DNA from: JAMOBE01 sp039908285
GTDB lineage: Bacteria > Pseudomonadota > Alphaproteobacteria > Rhodospirillales > Rhodospirillaceae
Length of the DNA: 63,882 bases
Direction of reading: 5' to 3'
Assembly (NCBI GenBank): GCA_039908285.1
Contig: JAMOBE010000010.1
Coordinates: 1 to 63,882, forward strand
Shown: positions 25,584 to 34,592 of the stretch, piece after piece
Numbering within the stretch: position 1 is the stretch's first letter
How the letters are laid out: each line of letters begins with the position of its first letter
Program-made: the position numbers and the translations under genes
Notes under the pieces: generated by a model
Databases searched by the model: none
What the model saw: the letters and a program-made list of their open reading frames with translations, nothing else
What the model was told of the DNA's origin: nothing

Positions 25584-26332
25584 AAGCCATCATTCTCGCC
25601 GCCGGCCGTGGCAGTCGCATGGGCGGGCTGACCGGTGACCGTCCGAAGTGCATGGTGGAGCTGGCGGGCCGGCCGCTGCTGGACTGGCAGAGGGCGGCCC
25701 TTGGACAGGCCGGAGTCGAGGCCATCGGCGTCGTGCGGGGCTACCGGGGCGAGTCGTTCGACCCCTTTCCGCTGACGGCCTTCGACAATCCGCGCTGGAG
25801 CGAGACCAACATGGTGGTGTCGCTGACCTGTGCCGCCGCCTGGCTCCGCGCCGGGCCGTGCGTGGTGAGCTACGCCGACATCTTCTACCCGCCAGCGGCG
25901 GTCCGCGCGCTGATGGCGGCGGCGGCGGACATCGCCATCACCTATGACCGCGACTGGCTCGCCCTGTGGTCGCAGCGGTTCGCCGATCCGCTGTCCGATG
26001 CCGAGACCTTCCGGGTGGACGACGCGGGGCGGGTCATCGACATCGGCCGCCGGCCCTCCCACCTGGGCGAGGTCGAGGGCCAGTACATGGGGCTGCTGAA
26101 GATCACCCCCGCCGGCTTCGCCGCCATCGAGCGTCTGGTGGAGGGACTGGAGCCGGCGGCCCGCGACCGCCTGGACATGACCTCGCTCCTCTCCCGCCTG
26201 ATCGCCGGCGGCACCGTGGTGCGGGGAGTCGCCGTCGACGGGCCGTGGGGCGAGGTGGACAACGCCACCGACCTTGCCGTCTACGAGGCCATGGTCGCCT
26301 CCGGCCGGATCACGCCGCCGTCACTCGACTAA
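25580..26332 (+). CDS. Sugar/choline-phosphate nucleotidyltransferase
   Basis: The 250-residue protein is a GT-A fold NTP transferase: N-terminal MKAIILAAGRGSRMGGLTGD with RPKCMVELAGRPLLDWQ, then YADIFYPPAAVRALM. It resembles LicC-like phosphocholine cytidylyltransferases and small sugar-phosphate enzymes; the exact substrate is not set by sequence. It overlaps ccoS by 4 bp, an odd partner. Its TAA stop shares bases with the TAG stop of the convergent radical SAM gene. Confidence 0.85.
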   Translation: MKAIILAAGRGSRMGGLTGDRPKCMVELAGRPLLDWQRAALGQAGVEAIGVVRGYRGESFDPFPLTAFDNPRWSETNMVVSLTCAAAWLRAGPCVVSYADIFYPPAAVRALMAAAADIAITYDRDWLALWSQRFADPLSDAETFRVDDAGRVIDIGRRPSHLGEVEGQYMGLLKITPAGFAAIERLVEGLEPAARDRLDMTSLLSRLIAGGTVVRGVAVDGPWGEVDNATDLAVYEAMVASGRITPPSLD

Positions 26333-28296
26333 GCCAGGTCCTTCCATGAACAGGGCGCCAGCGTCAGGCCACTGCGGCGGCCCCACAGGATGGACTCCCG
26401 GGCGTAGCGCTCGGGATCGCCGCCGAAGTCCTTAGGCGTCACCACCAGTCCCTGAGGGCGACGTTCCAGCCCGACCCGGTCGGCACGGTGGTAGCGATCG
26501 AAGAACTCAGGCATGTTGGTCGTGAAGGCGTGCTCGATGGTTCCGCCGGGGGGCGCGGACACGGTGCTGACCCGCAACCTCTGGTAGGTCACCGCCTCGT
26601 GCAGCTCCGCCTCGTCGACGGCGAAGCCCCGGCCGGTCAGATAGTCGCGGGTCAGGGCCTCGAGCTGGTCGAACGCCTCGTCCCGGCGATCGCCAAGCCG
26701 CAGGAAGCCCAGTTCCTCCTGCTCCCAGTAGATGGCGCCCCAGCGATCGGCGGTGCAGCCGCGCGGCCCGCCGGCCAGCAGGGCGTCCAGCTTGGCGTGG
26801 CAGTCATTTCGCTCGAAGTGCCACAGGTCGAAGCGACGATCGAAGCCGCCGTCGGCCAGGTGCAGGGGCAGGTCGGTGTAGCGGACGCCGAAGCGCCCCA
26901 CCAGATAGATCAGCAGGAAGTTGGCGAGCTTCAGGCTGTGCAGCATGCCGACGAACCACGAGAACACCATCATGCGCCGCCAGTCCGGGGTTGGCATGGA
27001 GTCGGTGCCGATGATGATCTCCTCGTACTCGGTGAGCCAGTCGGCGGGGCGGATGGCGCCGTGGACCTCGGCCATCTCGATGGTCCGGGTGATGATCCCG
27101 AACTGCTGCCGGTAGGCGGGCTCGGCCAGCTCGATGTTGGGGAAGACGTTGCAGACGTACATGAACAGATGGTTGCGCAGGCCCGAGGACAGGATGGACT
27201 CGATCCCCGCCACCCAGCTTTTCGTGGTCTCCCCCGGCAGGCCCAGGATCATCTCGGTATAGACGGGGACGTCGGACTCGTTGAAGCGCTGGTGCAGGTC
27301 GGCGGCGACGGCGATCTTGATGTTGTCGCGCTTGATGTTCTTCTGCACCACCGGGTCGCAGCTCTGGTAGCTGATGGTGATGCCCTTTTCGATCTGGTTC
27401 TGGTGGAACAGCCTGCCGATCTCGAAGATGGCCTCGTCGGTGTTCTTGCCATAGCAGGTGCGGAATTTCTCGGGGAAGCCATACCGACGCTTGGTCTCCA
27501 CCAGCATGTGGGCGATGTCCATGTCGCGCCGGTGCATGCCGAAGTTGGAGTCGGCATTGTAGACGTAGCGGATGTGGTGCTCGGCCATCCATTTGATCTC
27601 GGCCTCGACCTGGTCCAGGGGGCGGTAGCGGTACTTGCGGCTCAGGCCGCCCCGGCCCCAGAAGCAGAACGTGCAGTGGAAGGGGCAGCCGCGATTGGTC
27701 TCGATGATGGCCTGGAACGTCAGGTGCGGGTGCGTCGTCATAAGGTCGTCGTAGTGCCCCTTGAGGTAGGGCGAGGGATGGGCATCCATGTCGCGCACGA
27801 AGGGGCGCTCCCCCGGATTCTCACGGAACTCGCCGGCCGCGGTGCGCCACGACACGCCGGGAATGCCATCCGGATCCCGTCCCCCGGCCACCCGCTCCAG
27901 CAGCTCCAGGAACGGCTCCTCGCCCTCGCCGCGGACGGCGGCGTCGATGAAGGGGTGGCGCCGGAAATAGGGCTCCGGATGGTGCGGCACCTGCGGCCCG
28001 CCGAAGACGATCAGACAGTCCGGGTAGCGCCGCTTCACCTCCGCCGCCACGAACAGATTGAGCTGTTCGTTCCACGATACCAGCGAAAAGGCGGCGATGG
28101 CCGGCCGGTCATAGGCATCGAGGATCGCCGCCGGCCGATCCAGGTGGAACAGGTAGGGCATGAACTCGAAATGATCGCGGACCACGGGCGAGGTCTCGGC
28201 GAAGGATTGCAGCAGTCCGGACACCAGCGGCAGATAGGTGGTGTTGTCCATCATCACGTTGTATTCGTTGAAGAATACGCGCTTGCGGTCAGTCAC
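26329..28296 (-). CDS. B12-binding-type radical SAM protein
   Basis: The 655-residue protein has an N-terminal cobalamin-binding-like fold (AFSLVSWNEQLNLFVAAEVK, LIVFGGPQVPHHPEPYFRRH) and a radical SAM barrel with the 4Fe-4S triad in NRGCPFHCTFCFWG. It belongs to the broad group acting on lipids, tetrapyrroles or antibiotics; substrate unknown. I chose the GTG start at 28296 because AGGAGG lies 9 bp upstream; a longer TTG reading adds the SD itself. It converges on the nucleotidyltransferase with overlapping stop codons. A large Fe-S flavoprotein gene follows upstream on the same strand after ~160 bp. Confidence 0.88.
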   Translation of the reverse strand: MTDRKRVFFNEYNVMMDNTTYLPLVSGLLQSFAETSPVVRDHFEFMPYLFHLDRPAAILDAYDRPAIAAFSLVSWNEQLNLFVAAEVKRRYPDCLIVFGGPQVPHHPEPYFRRHPFIDAAVRGEGEEPFLELLERVAGGRDPDGIPGVSWRTAAGEFRENPGERPFVRDMDAHPSPYLKGHYDDLMTTHPHLTFQAIIETNRGCPFHCTFCFWGRGGLSRKYRYRPLDQVEAEIKWMAEHHIRYVYNADSNFGMHRRDMDIAHMLVETKRRYGFPEKFRTCYGKNTDEAIFEIGRLFHQNQIEKGITISYQSCDPVVQKNIKRDNIKIAVAADLHQRFNESDVPVYTEMILGLPGETTKSWVAGIESILSSGLRNHLFMYVCNVFPNIELAEPAYRQQFGIITRTIEMAEVHGAIRPADWLTEYEEIIIGTDSMPTPDWRRMMVFSWFVGMLHSLKLANFLLIYLVGRFGVRYTDLPLHLADGGFDRRFDLWHFERNDCHAKLDALLAGGPRGCTADRWGAIYWEQEELGFLRLGDRRDEAFDQLEALTRDYLTGRGFAVDEAELHEAVTYQRLRVSTVSAPPGGTIEHAFTTNMPEFFDRYHRADRVGLERRPQGLVVTPKDFGGDPERYARESILWGRRSGLTLAPCSWKDLA

Positions 28297-28458
28297 TTGC
28301 CCATCCCTCCTCAAGCCGCCCGGACCCCTCGGCCGACGGAGTATACGCTTTCCAGACTATCCGGGGCGCATCGTTTTCACCCCCGCACAAAAGCCAGGGC
28401 CCGCCCCGGACTGTCGTCCGGAGCGGGCCCCGTCGGTTTGGCGGTCAGGCCGGTGGTA

Positions 28459-31400
28459 TCAGCCTTTCTTCATGCCGGCAACGCTGCGGGCGATCCACTG
28501 CTTGGTGAGCTTCTCCTGGGTCGTCTGCTGTTGCAGCCGGGTACGAAGGTTCTTGAAGTCCACCCGGTCGAGATCCTGATCCTGGTTGAAGCACGAGAAC
28601 ACGACGTACTCTTCACCGGTGTGCGGATCCTTGTGGTTCTGCAGGCACTGTGCGCAGATTTCCTTCATCATGCACTGCATCGGCGAGTTGATCGAGGCGA
28701 GTGCGGCGTGGTTCGACTTGAGGTACGGCGACAGGACGCCGTGCCGGGCCTGGCCCACCGCGTTCATCATGCCGTCGGAGCCGATGGCGATGATGCGGTC
28801 CACCTCCTTCATGGAAATGGCGGTTTCGCCCAGCTTGCCCTCGGCGTAGGCCTGCATGGCGGCGACGATGTTGCCGACGAAGGTCTTGTCCTGTGGGCGG
28901 TCGGGGGTGAAGCCCGGTCCCTCGTCGCAGGTCCACACCAGCACGTCGGCGGCGGCCTTGATCTCGTCGATCTTGTAGCGGTCCACCATCGACTTGTAGC
29001 CGGCGAAGTACAGGACCCGCGAGCCGTTGTCGCGGAAGGCGCGGCCGATGGAGAACAGCACCGCGTTGCCGAGGCCGCCACCCGCCAGCAGCACCGTCGA
29101 GCCCTGCGGGGTATGGGTGGGCTCGCCGGTCGGCCCCATGACCACCACCGGCTCGCCGGGCTTCAGCAGTTCCACCAGGTTCGACGAACCGCCCATCTCG
29201 AGGACGATCATCGACAACAGGCCCTTCTCCGGGTCGGTCCAGGCGCCGGTGAGCGCCAGGCCTTCCATGGCCAGGGTGGTGCCCTCCACCTTGTTGGCGA
29301 ACATCTCGAAGTTCTGCAGGCGATAGAACTGACCCGGCTTGAACATGCGGGCGGCCAGCGGCGCCTTGACCACCACTTCCTGAATGGTGGGCGTCAGGCG
29401 GTGCACGGCGTGGACCACGGGACGCAGGAGCCCGTTCAACTGCTGGATAAGGTCCTGACCCGACATGCTGGTCGCCGGCTTCTTCTTGGCCAGGACGCGG
29501 GAAATGCTGGAATAGCCCTGCTTGGCGCTGGCCATGGCCGCCACCACGTTGCCGGCCCACGACGGATGCTGGTCGCCGAAGAAGCTGACGGCGGAGCCGT
29601 CGGGACGGACCTGGGACATGACGTTCGGCGTCTGCGGCTTGTTGACCCGCTCCGGCGACACCTTGGTGCCGGCGTCGTCCACCGCCTGGAAGTACTTGCC
29701 GTCCAGCTTCACGCTGGGATCCTCGGCGGCCAGGGTGATGTTGGGCACGGTACCGGCGGCGACGATGATCGAGCGGGCCGGGATCACCACCTCGTGCCCG
29801 TCCTTCTTGACCTTGATGGCGCAGGCGGCGCCGTACTTGTCGAGTTCGACGGCGAGCGGCGACGCGCCCTCGACGATGCGGATGCCTTCCTCCAGGGCCT
29901 TGACCACCTCTTCGGGGTTGTTCTTGTAGGCCGGAGAATCGAGCATCTTGCGGCGGTAGACCATGGTGGAGCCGCCCCAGCCGTCCAGCAGCTCGAGGAT
30001 GCGCGGCTCACGGCCCTCGGCCTTGGCGGCGGCGCGCTCGCCACGGATGACGCGGGCGTGCAGCAGGAACTCGTCGGCGATCTGGGCCTCTTCCTCGTTG
30101 TAGGCGGAGCGTACCGCCGCCTCGCCCTTCTCGGCCACCAGGGCCTCGTAGCGCTCCAGGAACTTCTCCACCTGGACGGTGTAGTAGGCGAGCGTCTCGG
30201 TCGCCGTGTCGATGGCGGTCAGACCGCCGCCGATGGTCACCACCGGCATGCGGATCTGCAGGTTGGCGACAGTGTCCTTGCGGCCGGCGCCGGTCAGCTG
30301 CAGCGCCATCAGGAAGTCGGAGGCCTGGCGCACGCCGCGGGCCAGCCCGTTGTCCATCGGCACGATGGTGGGCTTGCCGGCGCCCGAGCACAGGGCGATG
30401 TGGTCGAAGCCCATCTCGAAGGCCGAGTCGACGGTCACGGTGCCGCCGAAGCGCACGCCGCCGAACATGCCGATCTCCTGGCGCCGCTGGATCATGATCC
30501 GCAGCACCTTGAGGAAGTTCTTGTCCCAGCGGACGGTGATGCCGTACTCGGCGACGCCGCCAAAGCCGGCCAGCACGCGCGAGCCCAGCGGCTCCCACAG
30601 CTCGGAGGCATTGCGGATGGCCTTGAACGGCACCCGCTCACCCATGGGCGTGACGCCGGTCAGCGCCGGATCCAGCGGCTCGAGCTTGAGGCCGTCCACC
30701 GCCACCACGGTGTGGCCGTCGTTCATCAGATGGTGCGACAGGGTGTAGCCGGCCGGGCCGAGACCCACCACCAGCACCTTGCGGCCGGTGTCCGCCTTGG
30801 GCAGCGGCCGGCGCAGGTTCATCGGGTTCCAGCGGGTCATCAGACTGTAGATCTCGAAGCCGTAGGGCAGGCTCAGGGTGTCCTTGACGATCCGGGTCTC
30901 GGCCTGCGGGATGTTGACGGTGGTGCGGTTCTGGTTGTTGTAGATGCAGCCCACCATGCAGTCATTGCAGATACGGTGACCGGTGCCGGCGCACATCGGG
31001 TTGTCGACGATGATGATGCCGAGCGCCCCGATCACGTTGCCGTGGGTCATGGTCTCCTGGAACTCGGAGATGCGCTCCTCCAGCGGACAGCCGGTCATGG
31101 TGCGGCCGAGGGCGCTGGTGGCCCAGGCGCCGCTCTTCTTGTCCTTCATGCCCTTCGAGCAGGAGTCCTTGCCCTGGTGATGGCAGAAGATGCAGTAGTT
31201 GGCCTCGTCCAGGCCACCGGCCCGCGGAAACCCCTGGTCGGTCAGGTCGAAGCCCTCGCGGCGACGGATGCCGAGGTGGGTCGGCTGCTTCAGGCAGTGC
31301 AGGCCGTGGTGCTGGTCATCCTCGTACTCCACCAGGTGCTGGGGGTCGATCTTGCCGGGGATCTTGAACAGCACGCCGTGCTCGCGCAGGTGATGGCCAC

Positions 31401-31968
31401 CCGGGGCCAGCGCCGCCCATGCGGCGAAGCGGGCGCAGGTGTCGAGGGCTTCCTCGTTGGCCTTCTCGTCGGCCATCCAGCCGTTGACCGCCAGGGCGAA
31501 GGCCATTTCGTCGAACGGCCGGCCGAGCAGTGTCTCGACCTTGGCCTTGAGGGACGCCCCATCGAAGTCCTTGGCCCACTCGGCGCCGTGGGCCTTGAGG
31601 GCGCGGCGCTGCACGAACAGGCGCTTGCAGGAGAACAGCGGGGCGAGGTCATGATAGGCGGTGGCCAGGGCGGTGACTTCGGATTCGATCCCGAACAGCT
31701 TGCCGACGAAGTCGGACAGGTGCGGCGCCACGGCCATCAGAAGATCGGCCTCGCCCTTGCCTTCGAGGGAGGCGGGATTGGACCGGGCGGCTTCCAGCCG
31801 CGCGCGCAGGGCCGAGTCGGCCGAACCGAGGTGATCGAGGAACAACCCATCGACCCGCTCCAGGCCGGACCGGCGGTACATATCCTCGAGCGTCACCCCG
31901 AAGCCGAACACGTGTTCCCCCGCGGCTTTGCCGACGGTCACCCCTTCCTTCTGCGCAGTCATTTCCAT
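28459..31968 (-). CDS. Very large Fe-S flavoprotein, GltD-like fused to ferredoxin-NADP reductase-like domain
   Basis: This protein of about 1,169 residues carries several electron-transfer modules. The N-terminal third has Cys clusters YCIFCHHQGKDSCSKG and CAGTGHRICNDCMVGC, which suggest two Fe-S sites. The middle is a GltD/sulfide-dehydrogenase-like FAD/NAD fold (VLVVGLGPAGYTLSHHLMND, then VVTIGGGLTAIDTATETLAY). The C-terminal part looks like a ferredoxin-NADP reductase/dihydroorotate dehydrogenase electron-transfer subunit (GQFYRLQNFEMF, VLLAGGGLGNAVLFSIGRAF) with a last Cys set, CMMKEICAQCLQN. It should move electrons between NAD(P)H and Fe-S partners in the cytoplasm. Two ATGs (31968, 31962) share one ribosome site. 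The substrate is unknown; it is monocistronic. Confidence 0.85.
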   Translation of the reverse strand: MEMTAQKEGVTVGKAAGEHVFGFGVTLEDMYRRSGLERVDGLFLDHLGSADSALRARLEAARSNPASLEGKGEADLLMAVAPHLSDFVGKLFGIESEVTALATAYHDLAPLFSCKRLFVQRRALKAHGAEWAKDFDGASLKAKVETLLGRPFDEMAFALAVNGWMADEKANEEALDTCARFAAWAALAPGGHHLREHGVLFKIPGKIDPQHLVEYEDDQHHGLHCLKQPTHLGIRRREGFDLTDQGFPRAGGLDEANYCIFCHHQGKDSCSKGMKDKKSGAWATSALGRTMTGCPLEERISEFQETMTHGNVIGALGIIIVDNPMCAGTGHRICNDCMVGCIYNNQNRTTVNIPQAETRIVKDTLSLPYGFEIYSLMTRWNPMNLRRPLPKADTGRKVLVVGLGPAGYTLSHHLMNDGHTVVAVDGLKLEPLDPALTGVTPMGERVPFKAIRNASELWEPLGSRVLAGFGGVAEYGITVRWDKNFLKVLRIMIQRRQEIGMFGGVRFGGTVTVDSAFEMGFDHIALCSGAGKPTIVPMDNGLARGVRQASDFLMALQLTGAGRKDTVANLQIRMPVVTIGGGLTAIDTATETLAYYTVQVEKFLERYEALVAEKGEAAVRSAYNEEEAQIADEFLLHARVIRGERAAAKAEGREPRILELLDGWGGSTMVYRRKMLDSPAYKNNPEEVVKALEEGIRIVEGASPLAVELDKYGAACAIKVKKDGHEVVIPARSIIVAAGTVPNITLAAEDPSVKLDGKYFQAVDDAGTKVSPERVNKPQTPNVMSQVRPDGSAVSFFGDQHPSWAGNVVAAMASAKQGYSSISRVLAKKKPATSMSGQDLIQQLNGLLRPVVHAVHRLTPTIQEVVVKAPLAARMFKPGQFYRLQNFEMFANKVEGTTLAMEGLALTGAWTDPEKGLLSMIVLEMGGSSNLVELLKPGEPVVVMGPTGEPTHTPQGSTVLLAGGGLGNAVLFSIGRAFRDNGSRVLYFAGYKSMVDRYKIDEIKAAADVLVWTCDEGPGFTPDRPQDKTFVGNIVAAMQAYAEGKLGETAISMKEVDRIIAIGSDGMMNAVGQARHGVLSPYLKSNHAALASINSPMQCMMKEICAQCLQNHKDPHTGEEYVVFSCFNQDQDLDRVDFKNLRTRLQQQTTQEKLTKQWIARSVAGMKKG

Positions 31969-32079
31969 CCCCCAGTGTTGTGGAAGTCCGTTGCGCCGAC
32001 AGATTAGGAGCATGTGCTCCCACTTTCCAGGATTTCCTAATCTACGGGGCGGTTCTAATTGCGACCGACCGGACGACTC

Positions 32080-32123
32080 CCGGGGCCACCGCCCCGGACC
32101 CCGTTTGGGGCGACGCCCCAAAC
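32080..32123 (-). terminator. Two GC hairpins between acpS and the flavoprotein gene
   Basis: CCGGGGC-N4-GCCCCGG (32080-32097) and GTTTGGGGC-N3-GCCCCAAAC (32103-32123) are perfect hairpins just downstream of the acpS stop, read on the minus strand. The second resembles TTGGGGC-N4-GCCCCAA at 49373-49390, so it may also be a small dispersed repeat. It likely ends the pdxJ-acpS transcript. Confidence 0.55.
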
Positions 32124-32160
32124 TCCCTTGTTTTCTCAATAAAATCAATGGGAAAGCCAG

Positions 32161-32574
32161 TCAGAGAGGCTCCGCCGAGATGATCACGACCGCCTGGGCC
32201 AGGGGGTACTCGTCGGTTACCGTCAGGTCAACCCGGGGCACCCGTCCCGGCGGGATCAGCGTCGCGAGGCGCGCCGCGGCCCCTCCGGTCAGGACGAGGG
32301 TCGGCCGCCCCGAGGGCAGGTTGGCGACGCCGAGATCGCGCCAGAACACGCCGTCCCGGAAGCCGGTGCCGAGGGCCTTGGCGCAGGCCTCCTTGGCGGC
32401 GAATCGCTTGGCGTAGGTGGCGGCCCGCGCCGTCGGCGTGCTGTCGGCCCGCCGCTCCGCCCTGGCCCGCTCCGTTTCGGTGAACACCCGGTCGAGGAAG
32501 CGGTCGCCGAACCGCTCCAGAGTCCGCTCGATGCGGCGGATGTCGATCAGGTCGGAGCCGAGCCCGACGATCAC
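32161..32574 (-). CDS. acpS: Holo-[acyl-carrier-protein] synthase AcpS
   Basis: AcpS transfers 4'-phosphopantetheine from CoA to acyl carrier proteins. The 137-residue protein starts VIVGLGSDLIDIRRIERTLE (GTG 32574), with the catalytic Asp8 and FAAKEACAKALGTGF, the family's second signature. Length is normal. The GTG overlaps the stop of pdxJ by 4 bp, the common alphaproteobacterial pdxJ-acpS order. A small acyl carrier protein is encoded 2.5 kb away at 35044, a possible substrate. Confidence 0.95.
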   Translation of the reverse strand: MIVGLGSDLIDIRRIERTLERFGDRFLDRVFTETERARAERRADSTPTARAATYAKRFAAKEACAKALGTGFRDGVFWRDLGVANLPSGRPTLVLTGGAAARLATLIPPGRVPRVDLTVTDEYPLAQAVVIISAEPL

Positions 32575-33314
32575 CCTCGGCTCCCGCTTCCACCGGCGCC
32601 AGCCTGGTCCATCAGGAGTCGCATGTGCCGGATGGCGCCCTCCAGCCCGACGAAGATGGCCTCGCCGACGAGAAAGTGACCGATGTTGAGTTCGGCGATG
32701 GTGGGAATGGCCGCCACCGCCACCACCGTGTCGAAGCCGAGCCCGTGTCCGGCATGGCACTCGAGACCGATCGCCTGGGCATGGGCCGCGGCCCGCTGCA
32801 GACGGGCCAGTTCCCGCTCCCGCTCCGGCCCGGCGGGGACCTCGCAATAGGAGCCGGTGTGCAGCTCGACCACCGGCGCGCCGATGGCTCGCGAGGCCTC
32901 GAGCTGGGCGATCTCGGGCTCGATGAACATGGAGACCCGGATGCCCGCCGCCACCAGACGGCGCACCATCGGCTCCAGCGCGGCGCGACCCCGGACCACG
33001 TCGAGACCACCCTCGGTGGTGCGTTCCTCGCGCCGTTCCGGCACGATGCAGGCGGCATGGGGGCGATGGCGCAGGGCGATCTCCACCATTTCCGCGGTCG
33101 CCGCCATCTCCAGGTTGAGCGGCAGGGCGATGTCGCGTCGCAGCCGCAGGATGTCGTCGTCGGAGATGTGCCGACGGTCCTCCCGCAGGTGGGCGGTGAT
33201 GCCGTCCGCCCCCGCCGCCGCCGCCATCTGCGCCGCCCGCACGGGGTCGGGAAGCCGCCCGCCCCGGGCGTTGCGGATGGTCGCGACGTGGTCGATGTTC
33301 ACCCCAAGGCGCAT
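32571..33314 (-). CDS. pdxJ: Pyridoxine 5'-phosphate synthase PdxJ
   Basis: PdxJ makes pyridoxine 5'-phosphate from deoxyxylulose phosphate and aminoacetone phosphate, the last ring-forming step of vitamin B6 synthesis. The 247-residue protein opens with the invariant MRLGVNIDHVATIRNARGG and has ADGITAHLREDRRHI, PLNLEMAAT, and ECHAGHGLGFDT. I chose ATG 33314, where the family begins; in-frame ATGs at 33332 and 33365 add 6-17 non-conserved residues. It is coupled to acpS by GTGA. Confidence 0.96.
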   Translation of the reverse strand: MRLGVNIDHVATIRNARGGRLPDPVRAAQMAAAAGADGITAHLREDRRHISDDDILRLRRDIALPLNLEMAATAEMVEIALRHRPHAACIVPERREERTTEGGLDVVRGRAALEPMVRRLVAAGIRVSMFIEPEIAQLEASRAIGAPVVELHTGSYCEVPAGPERERELARLQRAAAHAQAIGLECHAGHGLGFDTVVAVAAIPTIAELNIGHFLVGEAIFVGLEGAIRHMRLLMDQAGAGGSGSRG

Positions 33315-33572
33315 GGGTCGGATGCCCGTCATCAAGGCCAAGGAACCGCCTGTCCCGGACGCCATGCCCCACGCGCGTCGCTCGAGTCGGCCATTCTACG
33401 CTGTGCACTCTACATGGCTCCCCTGATGGCGGCAACCCGAACCGTAGGGAGAGGGCTTCCGTTGCTCATGGCGGATATATATTGAGTTCGTTGACCTGAT
33501 CACCCCGATCTTCTTGGCGTCAACCCGGGCCGACGGGTATGATCTGGGCCAATGGTGGCAGGGTTTTCACAA

Positions 33573-34592
33573 ATGAGTGTCTGGCCGTCGTCACGGCGAC
33601 TGCTGATGACCGTGGCTGTCGTGATGTTCGCTGGCTCGCTCCTTGCCGGGAAGGCGGGGGCGGAGGACGCGTCACAGCCATTTTCGCGGGCGCGCTTTCG
33701 CCAGGACCTGGAAAACGCCTCGGTCCCCCCCGCTACGACGGGAACTGAGCCGGCAGCCGCGAGCGCCGTCGAGCGTGGACTCGAGCGTGGACTCGAGCGT
33801 GGACGGGCGCTGTTTACCGAACAGGCCTCGCCGGCCGCCCTCTGGACCCGGGTCCGGACGGCGATCGAGCGGCGGACCCTCGCCCAGATGCAGGGGCGGC
33901 TGGAGGCCGTCCGGGCGGACATGGCCGATGACCGTGGACGGCCCGACGAGCGACTCGACACCCCCTCCGCCGTCGATGACCACCTGGAGACGCTCAACCG
34001 GGGCATCCATGACCTGAACCGGATGGTGAGCGACGGCCTCCTCGATCCGGCCGCCGACTATTATCTGACCCACACGTCGCGCTCGGTCCAGGACGGCGTG
34101 GCCAATGTCTTCGCCAACCTGCGCGAGCCGATCACCGTCGGCAGCAGCCTGCTGCAGGGCTCGCTGGGCGATGCCGGCAATGGCTCCATGCGGTTCGCCA
34201 TCAACAGCACCTTCGGGCTGCTCGGGGTCTATGACCGGGCCGCCGATCTCGGTTTCCCACCGGTGGTGCGGACGCTGGACGAGGTCCTGTGCGTCTATGG
34301 CCTGCCGTCGGGGCCGTATGTGGTCATGCCCTTCTTCGGCCCCTCGTCGGTCCGCGACTCGGCGGCGCGGGTGGCGACCATGGTGGCCCAGTACATGGTG
34401 CTCGGGCCGCTGATCGTCCCCTACCGACTCACCGACACCGCCGCGCAGTACATCGAGGTTCGGGACCAGATGAAGTTCATGGACACCCTGGCACGGGACA
34501 CCTATGACGGTCACAGGACCCTGTACTCGCAGATGCAGATTCTGCCCTGCAATGCGCAGACCCGGTTCTCCCGTCAGCTTTTCGCGCGGTGA
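33573..34592 (+). CDS. mlaA: MlaA-family (VacJ) outer-membrane lipid transport protein
   Basis: MlaA removes phospholipids from the outer leaflet of the outer membrane and passes them to the MlaC carrier. This protein has an N-terminal signal (LLMTVAVVMFAGSLLAGKAG) but no clear lipobox Cys, so it may be periplasmic rather than lipidated. The MlaA core begins at LNRGIHDLNRMVSDGLLDPA and includes INSTFGLLGVYDRAADLGFP and VYGLPSGPYVVMPFFGPSS. Between signal and core is a ~100-residue extension with a 12-bp tandem repeat at 33768-33803 (ERGLERGLERGR). ATG 33573 is preferred over 33552. Its stop overlaps the next gene. The rest of the Mla system is not here. Confidence 0.88.
   Translation: MSVWPSSRRLLMTVAVVMFAGSLLAGKAGAEDASQPFSRARFRQDLENASVPPATTGTEPAAASAVERGLERGLERGRALFTEQASPAALWTRVRTAIERRTLAQMQGRLEAVRADMADDRGRPDERLDTPSAVDDHLETLNRGIHDLNRMVSDGLLDPAADYYLTHTSRSVQDGVANVFANLREPITVGSSLLQGSLGDAGNGSMRFAINSTFGLLGVYDRAADLGFPPVVRTLDEVLCVYGLPSGPYVVMPFFGPSSVRDSAARVATMVAQYMVLGPLIVPYRLTDTAAQYIEVRDQMKFMDTLARDTYDGHRTLYSQMQILPCNAQTRFSRQLFAR

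Noticed and set aside
26488..32007. 1,839-residue plus-strand open frame
   Set aside because: It is antisense to the radical SAM and flavoprotein genes, which both have complete motifs; GC-rich DNA gives long antisense frames.
33768..33803. 12-bp tandem repeat in mlaA as a possible CRISPR-like or mobile repeat
   Set aside because: Only three contiguous units without spacers, in frame within the gene; a simple internal duplication.
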